Below, piece by piece: positions 44,287 through 53,604 of a DNA stretch of 64,000 nucleotides (position 1 is the stretch's first letter; every line of letters begins with the position of its first letter). The stretch covers positions 930,001 through 994,000 of the forward strand of contig NZ_LT629696.1 in the NCBI RefSeq assembly GCF_900100265.1. The letters are read 5' to 3'. The notes under the pieces are model-generated. The model had not been told where the DNA came from. It searched no databases and saw only the letters and a program-made list of their open reading frames with translations. This DNA comes from Leifsonia sp. 466MF (lineage in GTDB: Bacteria; Actinomycetota; Actinomycetes; Actinomycetales; Microbacteriaceae). Made by a program: the position numbers and the translations under genes.

Positions 44287-45575
44287 CCGCCACAGCGACC
44301 CGCGAGCGTTCGCCGCTGCTCCGCCGCGACTTCGCCCTCGTCTGGACGGCGGGGCTGGTCTCCGACACCGGCGACTGGCTGCTCATGATCGCACTGCCGC
44401 TGTTCGCCCTGTCGGCGACCGGGTCGGCGCTCGGCGCATCCACCGTCTTCCTGGTCGAGCTGGTCCCGATGCTCCTCGTCGGCAGCTTCCTCGGCGTGCT
44501 CGTCGACCGCTGGGATCACCGCCGCACGATCATCATCGTCGCCCTGTTGCAGGGACTGCTCCTGCTTCCACTCCTCGCGGCGAGCGCCGACCGGATGGGC
44601 ATCGTCTACGCGGTCGCCGCCGTCGAGGCGGTGCTCGGCGCGATCATCAACCCCGCGCGGCAGGCGATGATCCCGCAGCTGGTCGGCGCCGACCAGCTGG
44701 CTCGTGGCAACGCCCTGATCGCCGTGAGCGACAGCCTCGCCCGGCTCATCGGCTCCCCGCTCGGCGGCCTCTCGTTCGCGCTGTGGGGGCTGCCGGGTGT
44801 CGTGATCGCGGATGCGGCGTCGTACCTCATCACCGCGGGGCTCGTGCTGTTCGTGCGCCGGCGACCGCGGACGGCCGATGCCGCAGCGGAAGCGGACGGC
44901 GAGCCTGCGGCGGTCGCCGAGCGGCGCATCCTGCACGAGTGGGTGGAGGGACTTGCGCTGATCGCACGCTCCGCCACCCTGCGCACGCTCGCGGGCATCG
45001 CCGCGCTCGCCGGCGTCGCGCAGGGTCTCTTCCTCGTGCTGTTCCTCGTCTACGTGACGCAGAACCTCGGAGCAGGCGACACCGGCGCGGGCATCATCCG
45101 CGGCGTCCAGGCGATCGGCGGGGTGCTCGGCGGCCTGGTGACCGGCGCCCTGGCGCGACGGCTGGCGCCGCGTTGGATGATCGGCGTCGGCTACCTGGTG
45201 TTCGGGACGCTGTCGCTCGTCACCTGGAACCTCGCTCCGTTCACCACGGCGCTGTGGGTCTACGCCGGGCTGTTCATCGCGATGGGCATCCCCGGGGTGA
45301 CGACGGCGACCGGCGAGATCACGCTCGTCCAGACGACCGTCCCCGCGCGCGCCCTCGGGCGGGTGATCGCCGCGGTCACGACCCTCGACGGCGCGGCACA
45401 GGCGGTCGGGCTGCTCATCGGCGGCCTCCTCGCCGACTCGGGCGACATCGTCCCGGTGCTCGACGTGCAGGGGTCGCTCTACCTGCTCTGCGGGCTGATC
45501 GGAGTCGTGGCGTTGCGGGACAGGCGCGGGCTCGCCGGAAGCGGTGTGGCTGCCGAGAGGACCCGTCTTACGTAA
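44283..45575 (+). CDS. MFS transporter
   Basis: This 430-residue, 12-helix MFS protein has motif A-like FLGVLVDRWDHRRT (~residue 60) and resembles TetA/macrolide-type exporters (LmrP/MefA-like). It starts with GTG overlapping the ArsR-like stop. Together with the DHA2 exporter across the regulator this gives two transporters around one repressor. The substrate is unknown. Confidence 0.82.
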   Translation: MTATATRERSPLLRRDFALVWTAGLVSDTGDWLLMIALPLFALSATGSALGASTVFLVELVPMLLVGSFLGVLVDRWDHRRTIIIVALLQGLLLLPLLAASADRMGIVYAVAAVEAVLGAIINPARQAMIPQLVGADQLARGNALIAVSDSLARLIGSPLGGLSFALWGLPGVVIADAASYLITAGLVLFVRRRPRTADAAAEADGEPAAVAERRILHEWVEGLALIARSATLRTLAGIAALAGVAQGLFLVLFLVYVTQNLGAGDTGAGIIRGVQAIGGVLGGLVTGALARRLAPRWMIGVGYLVFGTLSLVTWNLAPFTTALWVYAGLFIAMGIPGVTTATGEITLVQTTVPARALGRVIAAVTTLDGAAQAVGLLIGGLLADSGDIVPVLDVQGSLYLLCGLIGVVALRDRRGLAGSGVAAERTRLT

Positions 45576-45627
45576 CGGCCCGCGCGGACGCTAGGGTGCT
45601 GCCACAGTGGTCCCCCGGAGGTGGATG

Positions 45628-46122
45628 ATGTCGTACCGCACCCTCTCGCGCATCCCGCTGTTCCGCCGCACCGTCGGCGCCGTGGCGCTCGCCGCGGCCC
45701 TGACCGGGGGACTGACTGCGTGCGACCTGTTCGCGCCGCAGGACACCCTCGACATCGAGGAGGCCAGCGTCGGATCGAGCGCCACCGTCGGGGACGTGTT
45801 CGTCGGCAACGCCGTGCTGGTCACCAGCGACGACGGCGCGACGGCGAACCTGGTCGTCACGCTGGTGAACCAGGGGAACGACACCCAGCAGGTCGAGATC
45901 GCGCCGAGCGGTGGAAAGAGCATCACCGTGTCCCTCGACCCGCGCGACACCCAGCAGCTCGGCGACCCGCCGGACGATGAGAGCCTGGTGAGCGACCTGA
46001 ATTCGGCTCCCGGTTCGCTCACGACCGTGACGGTCACGAGCGGGGGAGACTCGGTCGGCCTGCAGGTGCCGGTCGTGACGGGCGCGCTCCCGCCGTACGG
46101 CACGCTCACCCCGGCGCCCTGA
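45628..46122 (+). CDS. Small lipoprotein
   Basis: This 164-residue protein has a signal peptide ending in the lipobox LTAC (Cys ~31), so it is lipid-anchored outside the membrane. The mature part is an immunoglobulin-like beta domain (VVTLVNQGNDTQQVEI). ATG 45628 is 6 bases after GGAGG (45617-45621). Similar lipoproteins are widespread in Microbacteriaceae and have no known role. Confidence 0.72.
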   Translation: MSYRTLSRIPLFRRTVGAVALAAALTGGLTACDLFAPQDTLDIEEASVGSSATVGDVFVGNAVLVTSDDGATANLVVTLVNQGNDTQQVEIAPSGGKSITVSLDPRDTQQLGDPPDDESLVSDLNSAPGSLTTVTVTSGGDSVGLQVPVVTGALPPYGTLTPAP

Positions 46123-46268
46123 TCGCGCCCGTCGATCGCACTCGTCGGTCGCGCGTCACGACGCGCCGGGTGAGCTGGAGGGCGGCACCGGTATTCCGGC
46201 ACATGATATTGACGCGAAACCCGCCCGGGTTCCCGCTGTTTCCGGGGATGTGAACGTAGGGTGTCGGT

Positions 46269-49200
46269 GTGTGGCGACTGGACAGGAAGACCGAGGATGA
46301 CGACGCGACGTCGGGCATCCCAGACGATGACGCCCTGAACCCGCGCACGACGACGGCTCCGCACGCGCTCAGTCTGGGCGACCCGGCCCTGGTCGCCGGC
46401 AACATCGCCGACCCGGTGTGGAAGCGCTGGCGCGACGAGATCGCGGCGGTCGGCGGGGTCTCCCCGCTGCTCCACTTCGAGGACAGCCCGCGTACGCGCA
46501 TCGAGCTGAGCACGACGCATCCCGGCGGCCTGCCGCAGTTCATCACCGGGCAGAGCACGCTGCTCTCCAGCCTCATCCGCGACGAGCTGGCGCTCCGCAC
46601 CGCGCGCGCGGCCGCGAACGCGATCACCGCGAAGGGCATCGAGCTGCGCTCCGTGCGCGGCATCGAGTCGGTGCACCTGGCGATCGGCCTGGCGCAGTGG
46701 CGGCACGGCTCCGAGGAGTACATGGCGCCGATCCTGCTGCGCCCCCTTGCCATCCGCCGCTACGGCCGCGACTTCGAGCTGAAGCTGAAGGGCCACACCT
46801 TCCTCAACCCCGAACTCGCGCGCGCTCTCAACGAGCAGTTCCAGATCACGCTGGATGCGGACGCCTTCGTCGCACTCGCCGTCAGCAACGGCGTGTTCAA
46901 GCCGCAGCCGGTGATCGACCGTCTGCGCGGCCTGACCTCGCACCTGCCGTGGTTCAACGTCCAGCCGCGGCTGGTCGCCTCGTCGTTCGCCGACGTCGCC
47001 CCGGCGCTGAGCGAAGAGGCCCGCGACCTCGACACCGTCCTGCTGGATGCGCTGGCCGGCAACCCGACCGCGCGCACGACGGTCGAGAGCGCCTTCAACC
47101 CGGTGGAGCCCATCCGCCAGGACGAGCGTCCGCCTGCGACCGACACCCTCCTGCTCGACGCCGATGAGGCGCAGGAGAACGTGGTCGCGCAGATCGCCGC
47201 GGGCAATTCGCTCGTCGTCAAGACGCTGCCCGGCACCGGCGGCACCCAGACGATCGTCAACGCGATCGGCGCCCTGGTGGGCCAGCACAAGCGGGTGCTC
47301 GTGGTGAGCCCGCGGCGGTCGAGCCTCGACGACATCGCTCAGCGGCTGACGAAGGCCGGTCTGCCCGGTCTCGCGGTGACGCCGCGCACGCTCCGCCGCG
47401 ACCTCATCCAGTCGATCGCCCGCAACGAGAAGGCCACCCAACCGAAGGTCACCGACGTCGACGAGGCGCTGGTGCGGCTCCGCAAGGTGCTCGTCGACTA
47501 CCGAGCAGCGCTGACCCGCCGCGACCCCGTGCTGCGCGTGTCCGTCCTGGATGCGCTGCGCGAGCTCTCACGCCTCTCCCTTCTTCCCGCCCCGCCCTCG
47601 ACGACGGCCCGTCTCGGCCGCCGGGCGATCGAGGGGCTCGCCCGCGACCGTGCCGCGTCGGCGGACGCGCTGATCCGCGCCGCCCGCCTCGGCGAGTTCC
47701 GGTACGGACCCAACGACTCTCCCTGGTACGGCGCCTCCTTCACGACGACGGAGGAGGGGAAGGCCGCGCACGAGCTGGCCAAGAAGCTCAACCGCGCCGA
47801 GCTGCCGCGCCTCATCGACCGCGCCCAGGCCCTCATCGGCCAGACGCGGATGCGCCCGTTCGCCTCGATCGCCGAGCTCGGCGTCTACCTGCGGCTCCTG
47901 CTCGACATCCGCGAGACGCTCGACAAGTTCACCCCCTCCGTCTACGACCGTTCGCTGACCGAGCTGATCGCGGCCACCGCATCCCGTCGCGAGTCGCCGT
48001 CGATGTCGAGCGCCAACCGCCGCCGCCTCCGCAAGCATGCTCTGGAGTACGTCCGGCCCGGCGTGCACGTCACCGACCTCAACGAGAGCCTGCGGCGCAT
48101 CCAGCAGCAGCGCATCCTCTGGAACCGGTTCGCCGTCGCCGGCGTCGTGCCCGAGGTCCCGGTCGGGATCGCGGACGTGCAGGTCGCCTACCAGCGCGTT
48201 GCCGAAGACCTGGCGCGCCTCGACATCCCGCTCCGCCGCACCGGGACGCCGCAGTCGCTCGCAGCGCTCCCCGTGGAGGAGCTGACCCGCCAGATCGCCG
48301 GCCTCGCCGCCGAGTCCGAGGTGCTCGCCAACCTGCAGGAGCGCACCGCGCTGCTCACCCAGCTGCGCGAGCAGGAGCTCGACCCGCTGATCTCCGACCT
48401 GTCCATCCGGCACGTTCCGGAGACCCAGGTGAGCGCCGAGCTGGAGCTCGCGTGGTGGCAGTCGGTACTGGAGTCGCTGCTGGCCTCCGACCGCGCGCTG
48501 CTCAACGCCAACACCGGGGTTCTCGATCGGCTCGAGGCCGACTTCCGGCTGGTGGACGAGGCGCACGCCTCCGCCACCGGCAAGCAGCTGGCGTGGATGC
48601 TCGCCGAGACCTGGAAGATCGGCATCGTCGACTGGCCGGACGAGGCGGCAGCGCTGAAGCGCCTGCTGAAGAGCACGACGCCGACGGCGACCACGCTCAA
48701 CGAGGCGGCGCCGCACCTCGCGCGTCCGCTCGCGCCGGTCTGGCTGATCTCGCCCTACGAGGTGCCGTCGATCGGCCGCGAGGTCGGTTTCGACGCCGTG
48801 CTGCTGGTGGATGCGGGCGCGTCGAGCCTCGCCGAGAACGTCCCCGTCATCCGTCGCGCGAAGCAGGTCGTCGCGTTCGGCGACCCGGTGACGCAGACGC
48901 CGTCGCGCTTCGACATCGGCGTGCACGAGTACGGCACGACCGTCGAGGACGTCGACGTGGATGCGCTCCACGCCGACTCCGCGCTCGCGCGCCTCGCCGA
49001 GCTGCTCCCCGTCTACACGCTCAGCCGCAGCTACCGCGCCGGCGGCGAAGACCTCGCCGAGCTGGTCAACCGCCGCTTCTACGGCGGGATGATCGACTCC
49101 ATGCCCTGGGCCGGCACCTACCTCGGCCACGGCAGCCTGTCGCTGCACTACGTCAGCGGCGGACAGGGCATGCCGGATACCGACACGGGAGCGGTCGAGT

Positions 49201-50027
49201 CGACCGACGCGGAGGTCGCGAAGGTCGTCGAGCTGGTGCTCGCGCACGCGACCGAGCGTCCGCGCGAGTCCCTCATGGTCATCACCGCGAGCGAGCGGCA
49301 CGCCGTGCGCGTCAACCAGGCGGTGCTGGCGGCGTTCGCCAAGCGCTCGGAGCTGGCCGACTTCATCCTGGGCGACCGGGCGGAGCCGTTCACCGTCGTC
49401 ACGCTCGACCAGTCGGTCGGGCAGAGCCGCGACCGCGTCATCTTCTCCATCGGCTACGGCCGCACCCCGCACGGCCGTCTGCTGTCGAACTTCGGCGCCC
49501 TCGCCGAGCCGGGCGGCGACCGCCTGCTCGCCGTCGGCATGACCCGTGGCCGCCGCGGAATGGACATCGTCTCCTGCTTCCGGCCGGAGGACATCGACGA
49601 GACGCGGATGCGGCACGGCATCGCTGCGCTGGCCCAGGTGCTGGGGGAGGCGGACCAGATCCAGGCCGCCGCTCCGGAGTACCTGAGCCCGGACGCCGAC
49701 CCGATGGTGCTCGACCTCGCCAAGCGCCTGGCCCGTCGCGGCCTCGACGTGCACCTCGGCTACCGCGGCAAGCTGACCCTCGTCGCCTCGCACGGCGGCC
49801 GCGCGGTCGCGGTCGAGACGGACCAGGACGTGTCGAAGGGAAGCCTGCGCGAGTCGCTGCGCCTCCGCCCGGACGTGCTGCGCCGCCTCGGCTGGCACTA
49901 CCTGCGCGTGCACAGCTTCGAGCTGTTCGCCGACCCGGACGCCGTCGCCGGGCGTATCGCCAAGCTCATCGGCAAGGCGGAGCCGGACGCCGAGACGGCG
50001 CCGATCACGCTGCCGCCGCTCGCGTAG
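46269..50027 (+). CDS. Very large SF1-type helicase homologue with degenerate Walker motifs
   Basis: This 1252-residue protein resembles DNA2/UPF1-type SF1 helicases by size and order: a nucleotide-binding domain (~295-400), a long helical insertion (~400-800) and a second RecA-like domain (~840-1140). However, Walker A reads LPGTGGTQT (residues ~320-328) with Gly where the catalytic Lys belongs, and Walker B reads LLVDAGAS (D848-A849) instead of DEAS. An arginine-finger-like MTRGRRGMD is kept. The protein should not hydrolyse ATP as helicases do. It may be a pseudo-ATPase scaffold. The start is GTG with only a weak ribosome binding site. Confidence 0.78.
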   Translation: MWRLDRKTEDDDATSGIPDDDALNPRTTTAPHALSLGDPALVAGNIADPVWKRWRDEIAAVGGVSPLLHFEDSPRTRIELSTTHPGGLPQFITGQSTLLSSLIRDELALRTARAAANAITAKGIELRSVRGIESVHLAIGLAQWRHGSEEYMAPILLRPLAIRRYGRDFELKLKGHTFLNPELARALNEQFQITLDADAFVALAVSNGVFKPQPVIDRLRGLTSHLPWFNVQPRLVASSFADVAPALSEEARDLDTVLLDALAGNPTARTTVESAFNPVEPIRQDERPPATDTLLLDADEAQENVVAQIAAGNSLVVKTLPGTGGTQTIVNAIGALVGQHKRVLVVSPRRSSLDDIAQRLTKAGLPGLAVTPRTLRRDLIQSIARNEKATQPKVTDVDEALVRLRKVLVDYRAALTRRDPVLRVSVLDALRELSRLSLLPAPPSTTARLGRRAIEGLARDRAASADALIRAARLGEFRYGPNDSPWYGASFTTTEEGKAAHELAKKLNRAELPRLIDRAQALIGQTRMRPFASIAELGVYLRLLLDIRETLDKFTPSVYDRSLTELIAATASRRESPSMSSANRRRLRKHALEYVRPGVHVTDLNESLRRIQQQRILWNRFAVAGVVPEVPVGIADVQVAYQRVAEDLARLDIPLRRTGTPQSLAALPVEELTRQIAGLAAESEVLANLQERTALLTQLREQELDPLISDLSIRHVPETQVSAELELAWWQSVLESLLASDRALLNANTGVLDRLEADFRLVDEAHASATGKQLAWMLAETWKIGIVDWPDEAAALKRLLKSTTPTATTLNEAAPHLARPLAPVWLISPYEVPSIGREVGFDAVLLVDAGASSLAENVPVIRRAKQVVAFGDPVTQTPSRFDIGVHEYGTTVEDVDVDALHADSALARLAELLPVYTLSRSYRAGGEDLAELVNRRFYGGMIDSMPWAGTYLGHGSLSLHYVSGGQGMPDTDTGAVESTDAEVAKVVELVLAHATERPRESLMVITASERHAVRVNQAVLAAFAKRSELADFILGDRAEPFTVVTLDQSVGQSRDRVIFSIGYGRTPHGRLLSNFGALAEPGGDRLLAVGMTRGRRGMDIVSCFRPEDIDETRMRHGIAALAQVLGEADQIQAAAPEYLSPDADPMVLDLAKRLARRGLDVHLGYRGKLTLVASHGGRAVAVETDQDVSKGSLRESLRLRPDVLRRLGWHYLRVHSFELFADPDAVAGRIAKLIGKAEPDAETAPITLPPLA

Positions 50028-50053
50028 GGCGCGTCCGTTCTAGGCTGGACGGG

Positions 50054-50245
50054 ATGAGCGAGACACCCGGAAGGCGGCGGCACCGCCGCGTGCAGCGCCC
50101 AGGCGCGCCCGGAACCGACCCGGCGCCGCGCGTCGACCCGCGGGAGGGCACCCCGCCCGCGCCGGCCGCCCCCGACTCCGACAACGCCCCCAGTTGGTCG
50201 TCGAACGACGAGCAACTGCGCCGCGACGTCCCTCCGCACTGGTAG
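50054..50245 (+). CDS. Small Pro/Arg-rich protein (63 aa)
   Basis: This 63-residue protein is basic at the N-terminus (RRRHRRVQR), Pro/Ala-rich in the middle and ends SNDEQLRRDVPPHW, an ending I associate with a short family of Microbacteriaceae. It begins 26 bases after the pseudo-helicase stop and may be co-transcribed. The function is unknown. Confidence 0.55.
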   Translation: MSETPGRRRHRRVQRPGAPGTDPAPRVDPREGTPPAPAAPDSDNAPSWSSNDEQLRRDVPPHW

Positions 50246-50272
50246 CCCGCCCGCGTCCCCTCTCGCCTTCTC

Positions 50273-50334
50273 GCCGAGGTGCACGTCGTTGCGCACCTGC
50301 GCGGCGTGTCACCCGCAACAAGGTGCACCTCAGC
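50273..50334. repeat. Palindromic element, tandem copy A
   Basis: Arms 50273-50293 and 50314-50334 are complementary at 18 of 21 positions. A second copy with about 45 similar bases follows 107 bases downstream. Both lie between the convergent stops of the small gene and mscL. Confidence 0.72.
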
Positions 50335-50379
50335 GGATGACGGCTCGTGGAGACGGCGCGGCCGCGAGCGTTCGAAATC

Positions 50380-50441
50380 CTCGAAGTGCACGTTGTTGTG
50401 GGGTTGCGCGGCGTGTCGACCGCAACAACGTGCACTTCAGC
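50380..50441. repeat. Palindromic element, tandem copy B
   Basis: Arms 50380-50400 and 50421-50441 contain AAGTGCACGTTGTTG and its complement. The loop shares GCGCGGCGTGTC with copy A. It is likely a diverged duplicate of a terminator-like element. Confidence 0.74.
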
Positions 50442-50473
50442 GGTGAAGGCTCCGCGGGACGAAGGGGGAGGGG

Positions 50474-50911
50474 TTAGGTGAGGGGGTCGGCGTGCTTGCC
50501 CGACGGCTGCGGCGGCGACTGCTGCGCCTGCAGCAGGTCGCGGATCTCGGTGAGGAGGTCGAGCTCCGTGATGGGGGCCTCCGGCTCGACGACGCCCTTC
50601 TTGCGCAGGCGCTCTGCGCGCTTGCGCACCTGGTTGATCGGGTACACGAACACGAAGTATACGACCACGGCGACGATCAGGAAGTTGATGATCGCCGCGA
50701 GCACCGCTCCGAACTTGATCTGCGCGTCGCCGATCGTCCACACCAGCGACGACTCGAGGCCCTGCGTCTTGGCGATCGCGCCGATCAGGGGATTGATCAG
50801 GTTGTTCACGATCGAGTTGACGACCGCGGTGAACGCGGCGCCGATGACGACCGCGACCGCCAGGTCGATCACATTTCCGCGGAGGATGAACTCCTTGAAC
50901 CCTTTGAGCAT
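50474..50911 (-). CDS. mscL: Large-conductance mechanosensitive channel
   Basis: This 145-residue MscL has the N-terminal helix MLKGFKEFILRGNVIDLAVAVVIGAAFTAVVN (given here in two parts: amphipathic ~1-12, TM1 ~15-45), a periplasmic loop and TM2 (~70-95), and then a charged cytosolic helix. It opens under membrane tension to release solutes in osmotic downshift. It is the first element of the conserved mscL-fmdB-5-FCL-galU cluster. Confidence 0.94.
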   Translation of the reverse strand: MLKGFKEFILRGNVIDLAVAVVIGAAFTAVVNSIVNNLINPLIGAIAKTQGLESSLVWTIGDAQIKFGAVLAAIINFLIVAVVVYFVFVYPINQVRKRAERLRKKGVVEPEAPITELDLLTEIRDLLQAQQSPPQPSGKHADPLT

Positions 50912-50928
50912 GACCGGAACGAACCCTT

Positions 50929-51261
50929 CTACGCGGCGGAGCCCGACGACGGAGTCGACGGGGTCGAGGAGGTGGAGGAGCTGGACGAGGTTGAGCCGGA
51001 GGAGCCGGAGGAGGACGAGCCGGACGAGGAAGACGACGAGCCCGACGAAGACGACGACGAACCCGAGTCCGCCTTCTTCGCCCCGCCGCGCGAGTCGGTC
51101 CGGTAGAACCCGGAGCCGTTGAACGTCACGCCGACGGTCCCGAACACCTTGCGGAGCGATCCGCCGCAGTTCGGGCACACCGTGAGGGCGTCGTCGGTGA
51201 AGGCCTGCTGGATGTCGAAGGCGTGGCCGCAGTCGCGGCACGAGTAGGAGTAGGTCGGCAT
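50929..51261 (-). CDS. FmdB-type zinc-ribbon protein with Ser-rich tail
   Basis: Residues 1-45 form an FmdB zinc ribbon with CRDC and CPNC. From ~68 onward the protein is almost only Ser and Gly with a few Thr and Pro. FmdB proteins are putative regulators of unknown target. The tail is low-complexity. The gene lies 17 bases upstream of mscL and 35 bases downstream of the 5-FCL gene, all on one strand. Confidence 0.85.
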   Translation of the reverse strand: MPTYSYSCRDCGHAFDIQQAFTDDALTVCPNCGGSLRKVFGTVGVTFNGSGFYRTDSRGGAKKADSGSSSSSSGSSSSSSGSSSSGSSGSTSSSSSTSSTPSTPSSGSAA

Positions 51262-51296
51262 TCTTCTTCCGCTGCGCTCGCTGTCGGGGTCGGGGG

Positions 51297-51881
51297 TCAG
51301 GTGAACTGGACGATGCGGGTCGGCGTGACCGCGCCGTCCACCGGCTGGTCGTGACGCTCGCGCGGCACCTCGTCCACCAGTTCGCCGTCGAACAGGACGG
51401 CGTACACCGGGGGACATTTTTCCATGCTGCCCAGGGTCTTGTCGAAGTATCCGCGACCCCAGCCCATCCGCATCCCGGTCGCATCGACCGCGGCCGCCGG
51501 CACCAGGATGAGGTCGACGTCGTTGATCGCGATCGGCCCGAGCAGCTCGCCGACCGCCTCGGGCAGGCCGAACAGGCCTTCGGTCTCGGTCTCGCCGTCG
51601 CCCGTGGTCCAGTCGAGCAGGCCGTCTTCGCGCGAGATCGGCAGCAGGACACGAAGGCCCTGCGTGTGCGCCCAGTTGAGGAAGGGGCGCGTGTCCGGCT
51701 CCACCGGGGTGGAGAGGTACGCCGCCACCGAGCGGGCGGAGAGGTCGGTCGCGAGGTCGACGAGGTTGCGGGTCAGGCCCGCCGTCGCGGTCTGACGCTC
51801 GGTCGTCGTGAGGTTCTGCCGGCGCTCGCGGAGCTCCGCACGCAGGGCGCGCTTGCGATGAGCGGCAGTGTCCGAGTCCAT
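51297..51881 (-). CDS. 5-formyltetrahydrofolate cyclo-ligase
   Basis: This 194-residue enzyme converts 5-formyltetrahydrofolate and ATP to 5,10-methenyltetrahydrofolate. The ATP site GWGRGYFDKTLGSM (~residues 140-153) and the N-terminal KRALRAELRERRQ helix are typical. It is divergent from galU with about 60 bases between. This pairing is part of the conserved actinobacterial cluster. Confidence 0.88.
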   Translation of the reverse strand: MDSDTAAHRKRALRAELRERRQNLTTTERQTATAGLTRNLVDLATDLSARSVAAYLSTPVEPDTRPFLNWAHTQGLRVLLPISREDGLLDWTTGDGETETEGLFGLPEAVGELLGPIAINDVDLILVPAAAVDATGMRMGWGRGYFDKTLGSMEKCPPVYAVLFDGELVDEVPRERHDQPVDGAVTPTRIVQFT

Positions 51882-51940
51882 ACGCCAATCCTAGGAGATG
51901 CCATCCTGTGCACCGCCGAAATGCGGATACTGTAGGCGGC

Positions 51941-52918
51941 ATGGCAAATCACGACCGCGTTACGAAAGCAGTGATCCCCGCAGCCGGCCTCGGAACCCGC
52001 TTCCTCCCGGCGACCAAAGCGATGCCCAAGGAGATGCTGCCGGTCGTGGACAAGCCCGCCATCCAGTACGTCGTCGAGGAGGCCGTGGATGCGGGCCTGC
52101 ACGACGTCCTGATGGTCACCGGCCGCAACAAGAACGCCCTCGAGAACCACTTCGACCGCAACGCCGAGCTGGAGGAGACCCTCACCAAGAAGGGCGACAC
52201 CGACCGGCTCGAGAAGGTCAACTACTCCACCGCCCTCGCCGACATGCACTACGTGCGCCAGGGCGACCCGAAGGGCCTCGGCCACGCCGTCCTGCGGGCC
52301 AAGATGCACGTCGGCCGCGAGCCGTTCGCCGTGCTGCTCGGTGACGACATCATCGACGCGCGCGACGACCTCCTGAGCCGGATGCTGACCGTTCAGTCGC
52401 AGCGCCACGCCAGCGTGGTCGCCCTCCTCGAGGTCGACCCCGACTCCATCCACCTCTACGGCGCCGCCGCCGTCGAGAAGACCGACGAGGAGGACGTGGT
52501 CCGTATCACCGGTCTCGTCGAGAAGCCGGACAAGGAGCACGCCCCCTCGAACTACGCCGTCATCGGCCGCTACGTGCTGCGCCCGGAGGTCTTCGACGTC
52601 CTGGAGCGCACCGAGCCGGGTCGCGGCGGAGAGATCCAGCTGACCGACGCGCTGCAGTCCATGGCGGAGGCGCCCGACTGGACCGGCGGCGTCTACGGCG
52701 TCGTGTTCCGCGGCCGCCGTTACGACACCGGCGACCGCCTCGACTACATCAAGGCGATCGTCCGGCTCGCCGTCGACCGTGAGGACCTCGGTCCCGAGCT
52801 GCGCCCGTGGCTCCGCGAGTTCGCCGCGGAGCTCGCGGACGAGCCCGTCGAGTTCGTCGAGGAGATGCCCGTCGACCCGACCGGGCCCATCCAGACGCTC
52901 TCCGACCGGTCCCGCTGA
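51941..52918 (+). CDS. galU: UTP-glucose-1-phosphate uridylyltransferase
   Basis: This 325-residue nucleotidyltransferase has the signature IPAAGLGTRFLPATKAMPKEML (residues ~11-32, given here in part), VEKP near residue 198 and the C-terminal GVVFRGRRYDTGDRLDYIKA. It makes UDP-glucose for polysaccharides and glycolipids. It is followed by the rimJ-like gene 23 bases downstream. The ATG is preferred over an upstream GTG because the fold begins right after it. Confidence 0.93.
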   Translation: MANHDRVTKAVIPAAGLGTRFLPATKAMPKEMLPVVDKPAIQYVVEEAVDAGLHDVLMVTGRNKNALENHFDRNAELEETLTKKGDTDRLEKVNYSTALADMHYVRQGDPKGLGHAVLRAKMHVGREPFAVLLGDDIIDARDDLLSRMLTVQSQRHASVVALLEVDPDSIHLYGAAAVEKTDEEDVVRITGLVEKPDKEHAPSNYAVIGRYVLRPEVFDVLERTEPGRGGEIQLTDALQSMAEAPDWTGGVYGVVFRGRRYDTGDRLDYIKAIVRLAVDREDLGPELRPWLREFAAELADEPVEFVEEMPVDPTGPIQTLSDRSR

Positions 52919-52941
52919 CGGCCGGCCGAAGGAGGACTCCG

Positions 52942-53604
52942 TTGGCGCTCGTCGTCCCCACCCTCACCGAGGGTCGCGTGGGGTTGCGTCCCATCCGCCT
53001 GCGCGATGCGCGGCCGTTGGAGCGTTCGTTGCTCGACAACCGCAGCTGGCTGCGGCAGTGGGAGGCGACGAGCCCGTACGCGCCCGGGTCGTTCGACACC
53101 CGGGCGAGCATCCGATCCCTGCTGGCGAACGCGCGCGCCGGGCACGGCCTGCCGTTCATCGTCGAGTGGGATGGGCGCCTCGCCGGGCAGCTGAACGTCT
53201 CGTCGATCGCGTACGGCTCCCTGTCGAGCGCGACGATCGGCTACTGGATCGCCGAGGAGTTCGCCGGCCGCAACATCACCCCGACCGCGGTGGCGCTGGC
53301 GACCGACTACTGCTTCTACCAGCTGGGGCTGCACCGGATGGAGATCTGCATCCGGCCCGAGAACGGCCCGAGCCTGCGCGTGGTCGAGAAGCTCGGCTTC
53401 CGTTACGAGGGGCTGCGGCGCCGCTACATCCACATCAACGGCGACTGGCGCGACCACTTCTGCTTCGCGCTGGTGTCCGAGGAGCTGACCCAGGGCGTGC
53501 TGCGTCGCTGGCTCGACCACAACGTCCCGGAGGACGCCGCGATCATTCCCGCGGAGGACCGCGCGGCGGCGGCCATACCGCTGCCGATCGCCCGGCATTA
53601 CTGA
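52942..53604 (+). CDS. RimJ/RimL-type N-acetyltransferase
   Basis: This 220-residue GNAT protein has the RimJ-like order: LRPIRLRDARPLERSLLDN near the start, IGYWIAEEFAGRNI as the acetyl-CoA loop (~95-115) and LRVVEKLGFRYEG (~150). RimJ acetylates ribosomal protein S5, but homologues in this cluster have no proven target. The start is TTG with GAAGGAGG upstream. It lies between galU and sepX as in other actinobacteria. Confidence 0.82.
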   Translation: MALVVPTLTEGRVGLRPIRLRDARPLERSLLDNRSWLRQWEATSPYAPGSFDTRASIRSLLANARAGHGLPFIVEWDGRLAGQLNVSSIAYGSLSSATIGYWIAEEFAGRNITPTAVALATDYCFYQLGLHRMEICIRPENGPSLRVVEKLGFRYEGLRRRYIHINGDWRDHFCFALVSEELTQGVLRRWLDHNVPEDAAIIPAEDRAAAAIPLPIARHY

